Shown here: one piece after another, positions 52,501-64,000 of the stretch | Numbering within the stretch: the stretch's first letter is position 1 | Layout of the letters: every line of letters begins with the position of its first letter | Assembly: GCA_012295275.1 (NCBI GenBank) | Contig: CM022665.1 | Span: forward strand, 19,014,650-19,078,649 | Origin: Chrysomallon squamiferum | Taxonomy: Eukaryota; Mollusca; Gastropoda; Neomphalida; Peltospiridae | Reading direction: 5' to 3' | DNA length: 64,000 nucleotides | Notes under the pieces: model-generated | Databases searched by the model: none | What the model was told of the DNA's origin: nothing | What the model saw: only the letters and a program-made list of their open reading frames with translations | Made by a program: the position numbers and the translations under genes

Positions 52501-53210
52501 TTACCTTTTTATTTTTTATTATAATTTTTTTAATAATATTTATTTCCATTTTCATTGCATTAGAGGTCATAAAAAGCAAAATAATCATGTGTTATTTGAA
52601 TGATTGCCCTGATACATTCATTACAGAGCTTAATGTCAGTTTTTGGAAAGAGAATTGAAAAAAAAAAAAAAAAAAAAAAAAAAATAAAAGTAAAGGTTCG
52701 CCAACAGGCCGTATAAAAAAATAAGTTAAAAATTAGTTTTTCACTCTTTTTCTTTAAAACAAAAAGCATTCAACTTCTAAACATGTACTATTATGTATCC
52801 AAGTTTCCTATTTGAATCTAAAAAAAAATCATTGGTCCATGCTACATTCAGTCATTTGGCAATAGTGATCTTAGCAGAAAAGAAAAGAAAAAATCCCAAT
52901 ACTTACATTTGCCGTTCTACCAAAATTTAAAAATTCTCTTTCTTTTTCTTTCCTTTTCTTCCTTAATTATTTAAATACTTAATGTACCTATTACATCAAG
53001 ACGTTTCTTTATTTCTTTTCTTTTCGAAATTTGATTTTTTTTTTTTTATCTATTACGTCGTTACCAGTATGACGTCAAACGCTATAATTAGAATGAGTTA
53101 CCGCCACTGCTTTTGCTAGGTAATAAATAAATAAATAATTAAATAAATAAATGAAAAGCATAATTAGACGTACTTAAAACAACAGAATATTCATTCCTAA
53201 CTACACACAC

Positions 53211-53241
<31 letters not shown>

Positions 53242-54435
53242 CACGCATACTTTTATGCATACTCATGTTAAGTTTTTCTACATAAATCAATGAGTACTGT
53301 CAAAACTTCTAGAATGTGTAAAGGACAGACATATTTAGTATCTCCAGGTCTTTGAGCTATCGCGTTAGATTAATGAGAAAGTCTGGGTAATTACTTTACA
53401 TGTCATCCCCGTTTCTAAAGTACAGGTCGTTTACTGTTTTCTTCTCAAGGCTACTTTTCAATTTGAGTTATTTCTATTTTGTATTTTTCTTATTGGTAAA
53501 GAAAGAAAGAGCGAAAGAAAAAAAGAAAAGAAGCAGAGTATGTTGATAAGCAAAATCGTTATAAAAAGAAATAAAAATATTTTATGGTATAAAAGACAGA
53601 AAGGAATCGAAAACTCAGTGACAAAGAAAATTTATACAAGAACATAATAATAATTATTGTTGTTGTTGTTGTTGTTATTATTATTAGAAAATAATCACAA
53701 TGGCTAAGCTACTATAGCTGTTCTAGTAACACTGTCACCACTGTTATTATTAACAGAACAATAATCGCCAATAATATAAGATTTAACTAATTTCAAAGAA
53801 AATCTACTATTTTTTTTCATGAATGTTGCAACCACAGTTTCTACTCCGGCAATAACTACTGTCATTAAACTGATAATTACTCTTGCTGATACAACAACTG
53901 TAAGTAATACAGCTATCACTATTACTGCGTGTTTTTACTGTTATTTAATTACTACTAATAATAATACTGCGTCCAGTTATTTACTATAGCCACAGATAAT
54001 TTACTAATAACTTTTAAAACTATTAAGCAGAATGTCAAAGAAAGAAAGTATCTTTTTATATAAGCGTACATCATATTATTTTATTATAGATTACGCTGAC
54101 GTAAAAGTATGAAACAAAAATATCAGTTTCGTAGCGTACATGTGACTTGAGGGCGACATTTTATAATATAATTGAAATAAAAAAATTAGCAGTAATCACT
54201 TTTGGAAAATGAAATTTAAATTTAAAATTCTGACCACCTTAGGCATTAATAACAGCTCTATTTAAATGTAAATCACTGGAGGTTAATAGGAGCGACTGAA
54301 CAAAGGCGTTCTGGTAATGGATGTGCAGTCTAAATTAATCACTTTAATACAAGAAGTCTGAAAACATGAACGGGAAGAAATTAGACCGTTTCTGAAAACG
54401 ACATGGCAACGTAAACGGAACTTCGGAGATAGATG

Positions 54436-54437
<2 letters not shown>

Positions 54438-54521
<84 letters not shown>
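54438..54521. repeat. (CT)42 microsatellite
   Basis: Pure CT run. Confidence 0.98.
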
Positions 54522-54523
<2 letters not shown>

Positions 54524-55289
54524 GACGATGATGTTCCTGATGGTTATGACGATAATAATGCGTATGATTATGGTACAAAATACAAATCAGTATACCGAGA
54601 CTTTAAATAAATGAAATTTTTTTTTTTTTCTTTGAAATTTCTGAATTTTCGACTTCCTTATTTACTCGAAAGTTAAAAAGATTCAGCTGTAATCTCTTCA
54701 ATGTAAATCACAAGACCCATGTCAGCTACAGCAAGAACAGCATGCTAAGAGATCATTCGAGAAAAATGGCTCTTTTTCCATACTTCATATTATATATCTT
54801 TTGAGAAAAGCATTGATTCTCTACAACAAATTGACTCGCAGTTTTCAGATTTCTATTATTTATTACATAGCTACCGCACTCGTCCTATGGGTAATAGGTA
54901 CATGGCGTCTCTGAACCAGTGAATCATGGGGCTGTATTTATTAAAATATTTTTTAACGATACATCAAAGGAAAAAAGGTCATCTCTGCGCTAGAGGCAGT
55001 GTCTGTGTCGGGCACATCATACGGAAATTTACCACAATGGACAAAATGATGTGAAAATAATTACTAGCCGTAAAAAATCTATTAAAACTCTGACAGCAAT
55101 GAAATTTAAAGAGAAAAAAATTATTGGTAATACTGATTACTAATTGTACGTGAACTGAAATAATCAAAGCTGCAGACAAATTACAAAAAAAAAAAAACAC
55201 AAAAAAACCAGTTAACATAGATCTGGAACATCTTAATAGAACATCACAAAGAATAATCTTTTTTATAAGAATATAAATTAATTTTAATT

Positions 55290-55291
55290 AG

Positions 55292-55346
<55 letters not shown>

Positions 55347-55400
55347 TATTATTATTATTATTATATTACTATTATTATTATTATTATTATCATTATTACT
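55290..55400. repeat. (TTA)n array
   Basis: About 35 TTA units with scattered C interruptions (TAC, ATC). Confidence 0.97.
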
Positions 55401-56962
55401 ATTATTTTTATTTATTTATTTATCAAAACTTTTTCTTTCTTTTGTGTTAAATTAATAAAAATTTGTTTTCATTTAAAACGAAAATAACAAATATGTATAT
55501 GTGTAGTTTTTAGTTTATTTAGTGCAGAAAACTGTACTGAATTATTTAAATGCTATGCTTTTTCAAAAGAATTATCATCAGTGAAGAAATTATTCAAAGT
55601 CTAACTGAATTAATATTAAGTAATTGTCAAGGTTTTCTGAGTCTACTGAAATGAACAAATCAATGAATAGGAAAATACAATTTATTAGCTTAAGCATATC
55701 AGCTTTTCGCGGTCTAAACCTTATGGTCAACAACTGCACTCTGCATGGTAGCAACTGTAATTCAGTTAATATTTTACCAAACATTCTTTGTTAATAATTC
55801 ACCGTTAAACACTTGCGTTCAGGGAACATTTGAACCAAGCGAATGAGTTACGACTGTTAAAAGGATTAGCAAAGTTTGCAAATGATTCTCGCGAGTGCAG
55901 ACCAAATATCAGTCCTGATGTTTCAGTGTTAATAGAGAACTATATTAGATAAGGCATTTCTTTTTGTGTGGGGAATAATTTTATATAGACAAAGACATAA
56001 TATCCAGAACGATGTTCCTTCGGTACTGTTTATTTTATGAAGAATGAATCTCCAACACCAGTTCCATGACCTAGCGATGCATTGATTTCAGTTTATAGCT
56101 AGTTTTGTTTGATGTACTGATCTTGGAGACTGCACAGCTTAAAGGGAACAAGATTCTAAATAAAAATAATTTATTCTCCATGTATTTTAACTGTTGCCCA
56201 GATCTGAAGAAAATGTACAAAGCGATTATACTGGAATCTGTGTAACAAAAACCTGAACGAAAACGTGACATTCCAAATCCTTTAAGGTGTAAGGTAACAA
56301 GCACGTAAAGCCCCAGGAGATACTTCCACACACAATTAGAAATAAAGAAAGATAGAGATGGATTAACCGTTGTAGTATTTCTCTATATCAATAGAAAATT
56401 TTAATGTTTTTGAATTAGAAGACTCAGCCAGGGAACAAAGATTTACAGTAACACAGATGCTTAAGAACATTGCTGTATAGAAACAATGTACATGGGCTTA
56501 AGTCTTTACCATTTCTTTATACCAGAACGTTTTAAAGTAAATCTTAGTGTTACTTAAACTATTCAAGTAGGATACAAAACTTTACCCTTGTGGATATTGC
56601 TATACAGAAAGAGTAAAGACTAGCTCTGCTTTATAGATGTCTTTAAGGAAACCGTAATATATGAAGTTAAATTATTCAGCCTGGCTTCACAGATTGATTC
56701 TCAGTATATACAATACTGGCATACGCTGACATGCATGTGTTTTTAATCGTGATTTTTTCTTTCTTTCATTTTGTTAGAAATCTGGAGAGTTAAAGTTATT
56801 AAATGTTTGAAATACGTATCCAGAAAATCATCTGATTGGTCTAAAACACAGTTAAAATAAACAATAAAAAAAATAACATTGACACATAGCAGTGAAAACA
56901 TAATTACTCTATATGTAAAACAAACAAATAAACAAACAACAACATAAAAAAAATAATAATAA

Positions 56963-57000
<38 letters not shown>

Positions 57001-57003
57001 AAA

Positions 57004-57043
<40 letters not shown>

Positions 57044-57241
57044 CATTAGACATTTATTTTTTCATTTTTATCACTGACATCATTTCAGTGACCATCTGCT
57101 GCATGCATTGCTCGAACAGTATAAAAGCATAAAGGAGCACGTTTAGTTTCAAAAGCATTCAAAATTATAGGAAGAAACGAAAACAATCAACAAACAACAA
57201 CTGAATAATGAGTATGAATCTCAAAAGAGTTTCGACAGATT

Positions 57242-57244
<3 letters not shown>

Positions 57245-57332
<88 letters not shown>
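57245..57332. repeat. (GA)44 microsatellite
   Basis: Pure GA run followed 20 bp later by CA units. Confidence 0.98.
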
Positions 57333-57336
<4 letters not shown>

Positions 57337-57861
57337 GACATACTACACTAACACACACACGTACACACACACATTAGGAAATCGAAGGTTTGAAATATGA
57401 ATTCGTTAGCATATTGACAGAAATTGCACATTATAATTATTACTGTTACGACATATCGACATGCATTTCCTTAAAATATAAACTGATAATTCCGCAGTGA
57501 ACACCACAATGTTCCTTGCTAGTTACATCCATTCACTCCGTAATTAAGGGTTTCTTGATATCTTCACACGAAAATGTCCCTGGAGATGAAAATACCTTGA
57601 AACGAGCATGAATGATACTCCATTCTGATTCCTGGTGCAGGAAGTAACTTTGTCAGTGCTACTAATTTTGTAACGAGCACAAAAACAGAAATTCTACCAG
57701 ATCGCATCATGAATAAGTTTACATTTTTTAAAATGACATCAAGGTCTTATGGATGGTAAAATAATAATATCCCCCCCCCAAAGAAAAGAAATTAAATATA
57801 TAAGACAAAATATATATATATATATATATAATATAAAAAAAATAAATAAATGATAGATTAA

Positions 57862-57899
57862 GTAAATAAATAGATAGATAGACTGACAGACAGACAGAC

Positions 57900-57942
<43 letters not shown>

Positions 57943-57961
57943 TAGATAGATAGATAGATAG

Positions 57962-58012
<51 letters not shown>

Positions 58013-58041
58013 CAGATAACAACAACAACAACAACAACAAC
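57862..58041. repeat. (GATA)n/(GACA)n array with (CAA)n tail
   Basis: GATA units with blocks of GACA (57881-57900, 57929-57940), ending in a CAA run (58019-58041). Open frames here are repeat translations. Confidence 0.97.
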
Positions 58042-59440
58042 AAAAATAAATAAATTAAAACAAAACAAACAAAAATCTTGATCTAATACAGTAAGTGCTG
58101 TCAGGTTATATTTTATTACTGATAAATTTAATAAATCACTCTGTATTCAAATCAATTTGTCCCGCCGGTCTCGGTTTTGAAATGTTTATTAAACGGAATT
58201 TATAAAAAATATTTAATTTAAATTATTTAATACATTTGATTTTGAGAGCAGCAATAAACACGCATGTGTATGTGTGTGCTCGTGTGTATACACATGTACA
58301 CATATTAGTACTTTCATAAACACACATATATATGCATAATTAATAAATTCTATATATACATCCCTCCATCCATACATATGTACAGAAGCAGATACTCGTA
58401 CATATCAACATTTCAACATACGTATACAAATGAAACATAAAAGAAAATATCCAAGTAAGCGATATAAAACAAACATGCAGACCAATAAATGTTAAAGAAA
58501 GGAAAACACGTCCGTCTATGACGTAATCAGCAGTAGACAAGGGTAACTACTGTCCCTCCCAGAATCTGCACCTGAACATTTTTGAGCACATATTCTTCAT
58601 TCACGTATGTTTTAGTTTCGTATTTTGTTATAATATTATATGACTGTCAGCATAGTAATTTTTACATATACACTTACTTAGTGTCTTATCTGAATTGATG
58701 GCGCATGTCTGATAATGCATGCGGTGTTCTGTGAGTGATGTATGTGTGTGGTCTTACAAAATCAGATTTCCTATTTAATCTGCCTGGTTACAAAAATATC
58801 ACTGCGCTTGGCATCGATTATTACTATGAAATATGTGAAGTTAAATGTGGGTTTTTTTGTGGTTTTTTTTTTCTCAGCTAATGAAAGAAAAGTGTTTTCA
58901 GCCGATTTTGTTTTTCTTTTTTGTCGGTGTGGCGCAAACGAATACTTTGAAACCAAAATTTGTGCTAAGTTAATATAAAAGACAAATAATTTATTAAAGA
59001 AAGAAAGAAAAAAAAAATTCAAAGAAAGAAAAGTGAAAGAAAGTTCAAAAACACAAATAGAATTGTTATTTAAAAGGTGTTTTTTTTAACCACAAGACGC
59101 TTATAATACAGGGATTCTTTTTTTTTTTTTTTTTTCTGGGGTTGTTTTAAAAATAAAATAATTTGATCGTTCAAAACTGAAATAGAGAGAAAAAAAACAA
59201 AACAAAACTGAACAAAACAAATAAAAAACAAAGGAAAAAAAAAAAAATAAAGTTAAGAAAAATATAAAGAATGAAATAACAAGAAATATAAGATACACTG
59301 AAAGGCCCTTTTTACTATCTGATGTATCCTGTTTTGTCTTCTTTTCAGTTACGAAGTTTCTCTTTCCTCTACGGGAGCCAGTCAGTTGGTACGTTTCACT
59401 GTTAAGTGTTCACTTAATTTAAGTAAATATACATAACTTT
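58042..59440. other. AT-rich intergenic sequence
   Basis: No recognised gene. Mixed TG/TA-rich sequence (58260-58340) and A-rich runs. Confidence 0.55.
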
Positions 59441-59446
59441 AAAAAA

Positions 59447-59447
<1 letters not shown>

Positions 59448-59542
<95 letters not shown>

Positions 59543-59549
59543 TGTAGTA
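59448..59549. repeat. (TTA)n(GTA)n compound array
   Basis: About 13 TTA units passing into about 20 GTA/TAG units. Confidence 0.97.
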
Positions 59550-59939
59550 TTTGATTAGTTTATGTAAAGCAGCACGATTTATGTAAATACATAAATCATT
59601 ATTAGCGTAACTAACCCTTCTAGAATTAAATGCAGCTAAAGTAGTCGGTTTGGAGGGGGAAAACAGTGAACTAACTACATCGGCCAACACAGCAGTTACT
59701 CGTATCGATTTAGTGAAACCTCTGTACAATCTGTGTGTTACACTGTGAATCTTCATGCGTCGGAAAACCATAGAAATCATTCCTTCTCAGCCTTCGATAA
59801 CATACAACATCCGTTGTTATTAGACTGCACAGGGAACGGAAGTTTTTTAGTTTTTTTTTTAGTTTTTTTTTATACGCAGCAGAGGTTAGATTTTTTAAAA
59901 AATAATAATAATAAAAATCCAAACAGAGAAACCAAAAAA

Positions 59940-59940
<1 letters not shown>

Positions 59941-59978
<38 letters not shown>

Positions 59979-60014
59979 ACGTGAAAGATGATCTAACCTA
60001 TCGGCCAATAAGGG

Positions 60015-60047
<33 letters not shown>

Positions 60048-60145
60048 AAAAAAAAATAAGAGGAACAAATGTGCATATGATTTGTTTCTTGTAAATAAAC
60101 AGACAAAAAAAAAAATAAAAAAAAATAAAAAAAAATAAAATAGAA
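59941..60145. repeat. Cluster of long poly-A runs
   Basis: Runs of about 33 A (59942-59974) and about 29 A (60015-60044) within 75 bp, then AAAAAT repeats to 60145. Similar homopolymers stand at 61117-61145 (T), 62030-62053 and 62107-62133 (A). They may be retroposon tails, but no bodies are recognised. Confidence 0.9.
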
Positions 60146-61105
60146 AATAAAATTAAAATAATGATACCAAAACGTGTTCCACGTCTTCCACCTGTTTTGG
60201 AAGATCGACCACACACACAACTACATCCCAGTTCTTGATCCAGTCTTCGATACGCGATGTGTTCACATCTCTCTCAGCGGCCTTGCCACGAACGTAATAA
60301 ACAGAATACGCTTCACTAAGTGTCTTCTGTCAATAAATCGTAGATATGGTTAAAAAGCAAACTAATTCGCAATCAGGAAACAATCAATATTCGACTGGGA
60401 TTTGACTTTTTTGTGGCGTTATTTGGCGACATTTTGTGCTGTTCAATTATATAAATAAAAGATTCTATTAATTTAGCAATTTTGAATTTGAAAATTACTT
60501 CAGTTAAGAAGCTTCGTATTTAGGGATAAACGTATAAAACATCCAGAAATAATTGTTTTCCTGTTACTTTTTGTAGATGGTTTACTTTTGATATTTTTAA
60601 TGTTGTGCACGTATTATCCGAATATCTGAACAAGATTTAAACATAAATATCTCTTTAGTAATACTCGCTATAGTATGACATACAACAGTGATACTTGTGC
60701 TACCATATTTTATTTTTTATTTTGTTTTGTTTAGTGATTAAAAATGATTTTAAATTTCTGAAAAACATGCATTTTCGTCAAATATTATTGCTTGCAAAAG
60801 CAAAGAAACACTTAGACTTCAATCTGTGCATCGACTAGACATTTTCTTCACACCACAACGACCGATCGACATCTCAGTGAACTTTATTTACATGAACTTA
60901 ACTTTTTGGATAAACTTCATAAATGTACGTACACAAATTATTTTTTGTAATCACCTCATGTTTCCCAGAATTATCAGCTCAAAGACTTCATTAGTTAAAT
61001 GTCCTATAAGGTGATCTTATTGTAAAAATATGAATTTGAAACAATATCCATTTTATCGATTGAATGAAATAATACTCCCTTTAACATGTTTTTATTTTTT
61101 ATTAT

Positions 61106-61148
<43 letters not shown>

Positions 61149-61207
61149 TAAGTATATTCAATATGGCTTCCTTTAAGTACGATCGGATCAGTTATCAAAA
61201 TAATATA
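60146..61207. other. Intergenic, nothing recognised
   Basis: Includes a moderately GC-rich stretch (60180-60330) without coding signal and the T-run at 61117-61145. Confidence 0.5.
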
Positions 61208-61243
61208 CTCCCCGCCTTAATACTCGAGGTCCATCTGTATTAT
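61208..61243. mobile_element. Second Tigger-like terminus (inverse orientation)
   Basis: The reverse complement starts TA-CAGATGGACCTCGAGTATT, close to the terminus at 52386 (CAGTTGTACCTCGAGTTAC). It is likely the right end of a related element. Its left partner was not found. Confidence 0.4.
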
Positions 61244-61793
61244 ATATGGTTTGATTGTTTATGCATAAACAAAAAAATATTAAAAAATTATATTTATAAT
61301 AAAGAAATTACAGGGTAAGTGAAAGCCACGTATACATATTTATAAATCGTCATCCATTTAATATTTTTTGTTATTATCATTTTTGCGTTCGATTATGTAC
61401 TCTGTATTTCTTTTTTTTTTTTTTTGTGCTTTCTTTTCTATTGATGTGCCTATGAACTCAAATTATATTTCCACTAAAACATATATTTCAAGTTACAAAT
61501 ATATATCTGAAAACGACGTGTATTTTATAAATCTGTCGCATGTGTTCTGTTTCTATTTCTATTTACTGACATTTTTGTTTCCTCGACAGTGCAGCCAAAC
61601 GTCTGTCTGTGTGTTTGTATGTATGTACGAGTAGTGAAAATCTTGTGCATATCGGATTTCGTTTTTCATTTGTACACAAAACAAAATCAAATTATAATTT
61701 CATTTAATAAAGAAAACTACAAAATCTTTGTTATATTTTAATTTAAAGAGAAAAGCGTGCTCATGTAATGAATGGAAGAAGAATGCATGAATG

Positions 61794-61841
61794 AATGTTT
61801 AACGACACCCCAGCACAAAAACATATCGGATATTGGGTGTC
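61794..61841. repeat. Molluscan dispersed-repeat fragment with terminal hairpin
   Basis: TGTTTAACGACACCCCAGCA, then about 17 nt, then ATTGGGTGTCC. The arms GACACCC and GGGTGTC can pair. I recall this motif as abundant in gastropod and bivalve genomes; no search was run. It is preceded by ATGAATGA units and followed by an A-rich tail. Confidence 0.6.
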
Positions 61842-64000
61842 CAAAAAAAAAAAAATAATAATAATAAAAAAAAAAAAAAAATGGAAGAAGAAGATTAATA
61901 TATGTTTTGATTTAAAATATTCAACAAATATTTCATAACAATTTTTCTAACATTGAAATTTTGATTCGTTAATGTTTCCATTTCTGGTGAATATATAAAG
62001 TTCAATAAAAATAAATTTAAAAAAAATTAAAAAAAAAAAAAAAAAAAAAAAAATTTGTTACAGTGAAATCTGTTTTTTAAACTTGCTGCACAATTTAGTT
62101 TTGTAAGAAAAAAAAAAAAAAAAAAAAAAAAAATCAAATCAAATCAAATCAAACAAGCAGAAAACGTACGTATGTCATTCGATTCCTATTTCATCTGTGT
62201 TTAATACCAAGGACAGCAATACTTGTAGTACACACTGTCCAGGGAGTCATTAAAACTGTCTTTTTTTATTATGTTTAAAAGTCAAATGTTCACTGGAGTC
62301 TTATTAAGAAAACATGATTAACTAAGTTTTTAAAAATAACTTTGTCTCTGTTTTCCGATGTCATAAATGCTTTCAAAGGATATAATTATAGCATGAAAAG
62401 GGAATCAGTGAACTGAAATATAACTAATAAACTAAATTGTGATTTTTCGATTTCTTTTTTTTTCTTCTTCTTCTTCTCTAAATATTTGTTTGAATTGCAT
62501 TTTTTTACATGATAATAACAACTGTTACATACAAGACAAATATTCAAATTATATTTGCAATTTCAAGAATATAGCTTAATGTACTTCTTGCCTTTTTTCT
62601 TTACGTTTTTACTTTTATTTTTTAACTGAAAATTTTATCCTTTATGCAGATGGTTGTAAACATTTACTTTTCTTTTACTCTTAACTTTTTTATTATTATT
62701 ATTTTTTAATTCTCACTATTGTGTCAGAGAATTTAGAGTACAGTAATTTCTCAGCAAGTCTATTTGTAGTCGTGATATTAAGATGCATAATTGTACATTA
62801 AAAAATTGTAATTTTTAAAATAAAAACATATATTGGAGTAAGAATTCAGATTTATATGATGCATCCATCTGAACAGCTGTACAGTAACTTGTTTCTTACC
62901 TGAGAAATTCGTAATGTTTTAGAAAATACAGAATGAGAAATAACTTTCGTTTCGAGTGAATTGTAAATTTTATAATTCCAATACGCTATGCTTATCGACT
63001 TCCGCTGAGCAATTTCTTTAACTTTACAGAAAGAAAAGTTAAAAACGTAAATCGATAAACAAGACAAACAAGACGAAAACGGTTAAGAAACAGCTGCGAA
63101 CCCTAAATAAAGCCAATTTATCACTGCTGTATATTGGAGACACAGAAAGAATTACATTGCACAGGTTTGTATCTCAAATACATTTTGACTTCTTTAAACA
63201 AGAGTTATTGCTTGTTTTACTTTGCTAATCAACTGTAGTTAATACTTTGACACCGAAGAATTAATATCTTAGCATCTGTCCTTTTTTTATTTAGCGTACG
63301 AAAGGTAAATAAATAGCTGAACAAAAAATAATAATAAGATTTATAACCTATTACTTGCTGTGTTGTTGTCATCGTCTCTTACAAATGAAAAAAAAAATAA
63401 AAAAAATAACAAATCAGATTCATAATGGCTCCTTTTTTCTTTATGATGATCATCTTCTTGTTGTTTTCGTCATCGTCTGTTGTTTTTATTTTAAAAATTA
63501 TCCAGAATATTGCAATACGTAGTACCAGTTAATACAGATATACATTCATACATTATTAACTATATGCTGTTTTAGCCATCAGGTGCATCACAGCACGTAG
63601 GCAGTGCATTGAGTACGAGGAGCCTTTAGAGATTTCACAACAAAACTAACAAAGAAAAACAGTTATCTAGATTTCGCACCTGTTAACACTGCATGAGTTT
63701 GTGTGTTTGTATTGATATTGTGTAAAATATTTGAAAAATTATTCTCTGGGGATGTAATAATCAAAGCTGCAGACTACTGTCCCTCTGCGAATGTTTAGGT
63801 CATATTCAGTGAAAGCTACATCTCATAAGCTAAGCTTTGTAGGATGTGCTTTCTTCATTTCTCCTTTAACCCACTCATAAGCGTGTGTAACTGATAACCG
63901 ATCAAACAGATGAAAAGAAACCAGTTAAAGCAGTTTACTTTGAATTACCTTTTGAAAAATGACCTTTTCAACAACAACGACAGCCGCATCAGTAATAATA
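61842..64000. other. AT-rich intergenic end of the window
   Basis: No gene supported. A-runs (62030-62053, 62107-62133), an AAATC pentamer array (62132-62152). The last 450 bp (63550-64000) are less AT-rich and could be the start of a functional region beyond the window. Confidence 0.5.

Larger units (their letters stand above)
51516..52843. mobile_element. 1.33-kb insertion with 8-bp TSD, hAT-like non-autonomous element
   Basis: ACATTCAG occurs on both sides (51508-51515 and 52844-52851). The ends form short inverted repeats: CAGCATGGAC at the left and AGCATGGACC (reverse complement) at the right. The homologous unoccupied site is at about 47950. An 8-bp duplication fits hAT (or P/Mutator-like) elements. 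No transposase is seen. The body contains a 29-bp direct repeat and a nested Tigger-like terminus near 52386. Confidence 0.65.
51300..53155. repeat. Long dispersed duplication, second copy, split by an insertion
   Basis: Left half 51300-51515 and right half 52844-53155 align to consecutive parts of the intact copy at 47795-48270. The break falls at the shared word ACATTCA. Confidence 0.85.
53156..57240. other. AT-rich intergenic region
   Basis: No gene supported. TA tract (53220-53241), GTT tract (53657-53676), (CT)n at 54438-54521, a long TTA array (55290-55400), a 33-nt poly-A (56966-56998) followed by AAAT (57005-57042). Confidence 0.6.

Noticed and set aside
57739-58068. 109-codon minus-strand frame rich in Ile, Tyr, Leu and Ser
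   Set aside because: Translation of the (GATA)n/(GACA)n array.

Overview
The window is AT-rich, intron-bearing animal DNA, crowded with microsatellites ((CT)n, (AG)n, (CA)n, (TTA)n, (GATA)n), long A/T homopolymers and decayed transposons. A short dispersed repeat near 61.8 kb, with the core TTTAACGACACCCCAGCAC, resembles one I associate with mollusc genomes. Together with the gene content this suggests a mollusc (lophotrochozoan). The species cannot be fixed from the sequence.

Three conserved genes lie on the + strand in the first 25 kb. (1) The 3' part of an ACTMAP-like actin maturation protease gene (C19orf54 family), five exons from 358 to 3055; its 3' UTR contains an 11-copy ~60-bp minisatellite. 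(2) An intronless OLIG-family bHLH transcription factor (7743-8423) with a TATA-type promoter, and three GC-richer non-coding islands around it (6.3-6.8, 11.2-11.8 and 12.9-13.3 kb) that look like enhancers. (3) Deoxyribose-phosphate aldolase (DERA): seven coding exons from 21958 to 25353, all catalytic residues present, one GC-AG intron; the very short first coding exon was not located. A complete but dead hAT transposon (17374-19743, TIRs and an 8-bp TSD) lies upstream of the first recognised DERA exon.

Two long minus-strand open frames (29993-31834, 613 codons; 41555-43414, 619 codons) are real-looking but unrecognised proteins. Both are mostly disordered, and each has a good upstream splice acceptor. 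Between them sits an internally deleted Ty3/gypsy-type LTR retrotransposon (about 36140-40021, minus strand).

From 43.5 kb to the end I see no recognisable gene, but clear repeat structure. A ~650-bp Mutator-like relic with a FLYWCH zinc-finger fragment has landed inside an (AG)n tract whose uninterrupted relative is at 33.4 kb. A ~450-bp duplication (47.8-48.3 kb against 51.3-53.2 kb) has its second copy split by a 1.33-kb insertion with its own TSD. Two Tigger-like transposon termini are also present. I found no CRISPR array, rRNA or tRNA, and nothing bacterial. No clearly new molecular system is visible. The best leads are the two orphan genes, the start-codon arrangements of the OLIG-like gene and the second orphan, the polyadenylation-signal minisatellite, and the insertion histories.
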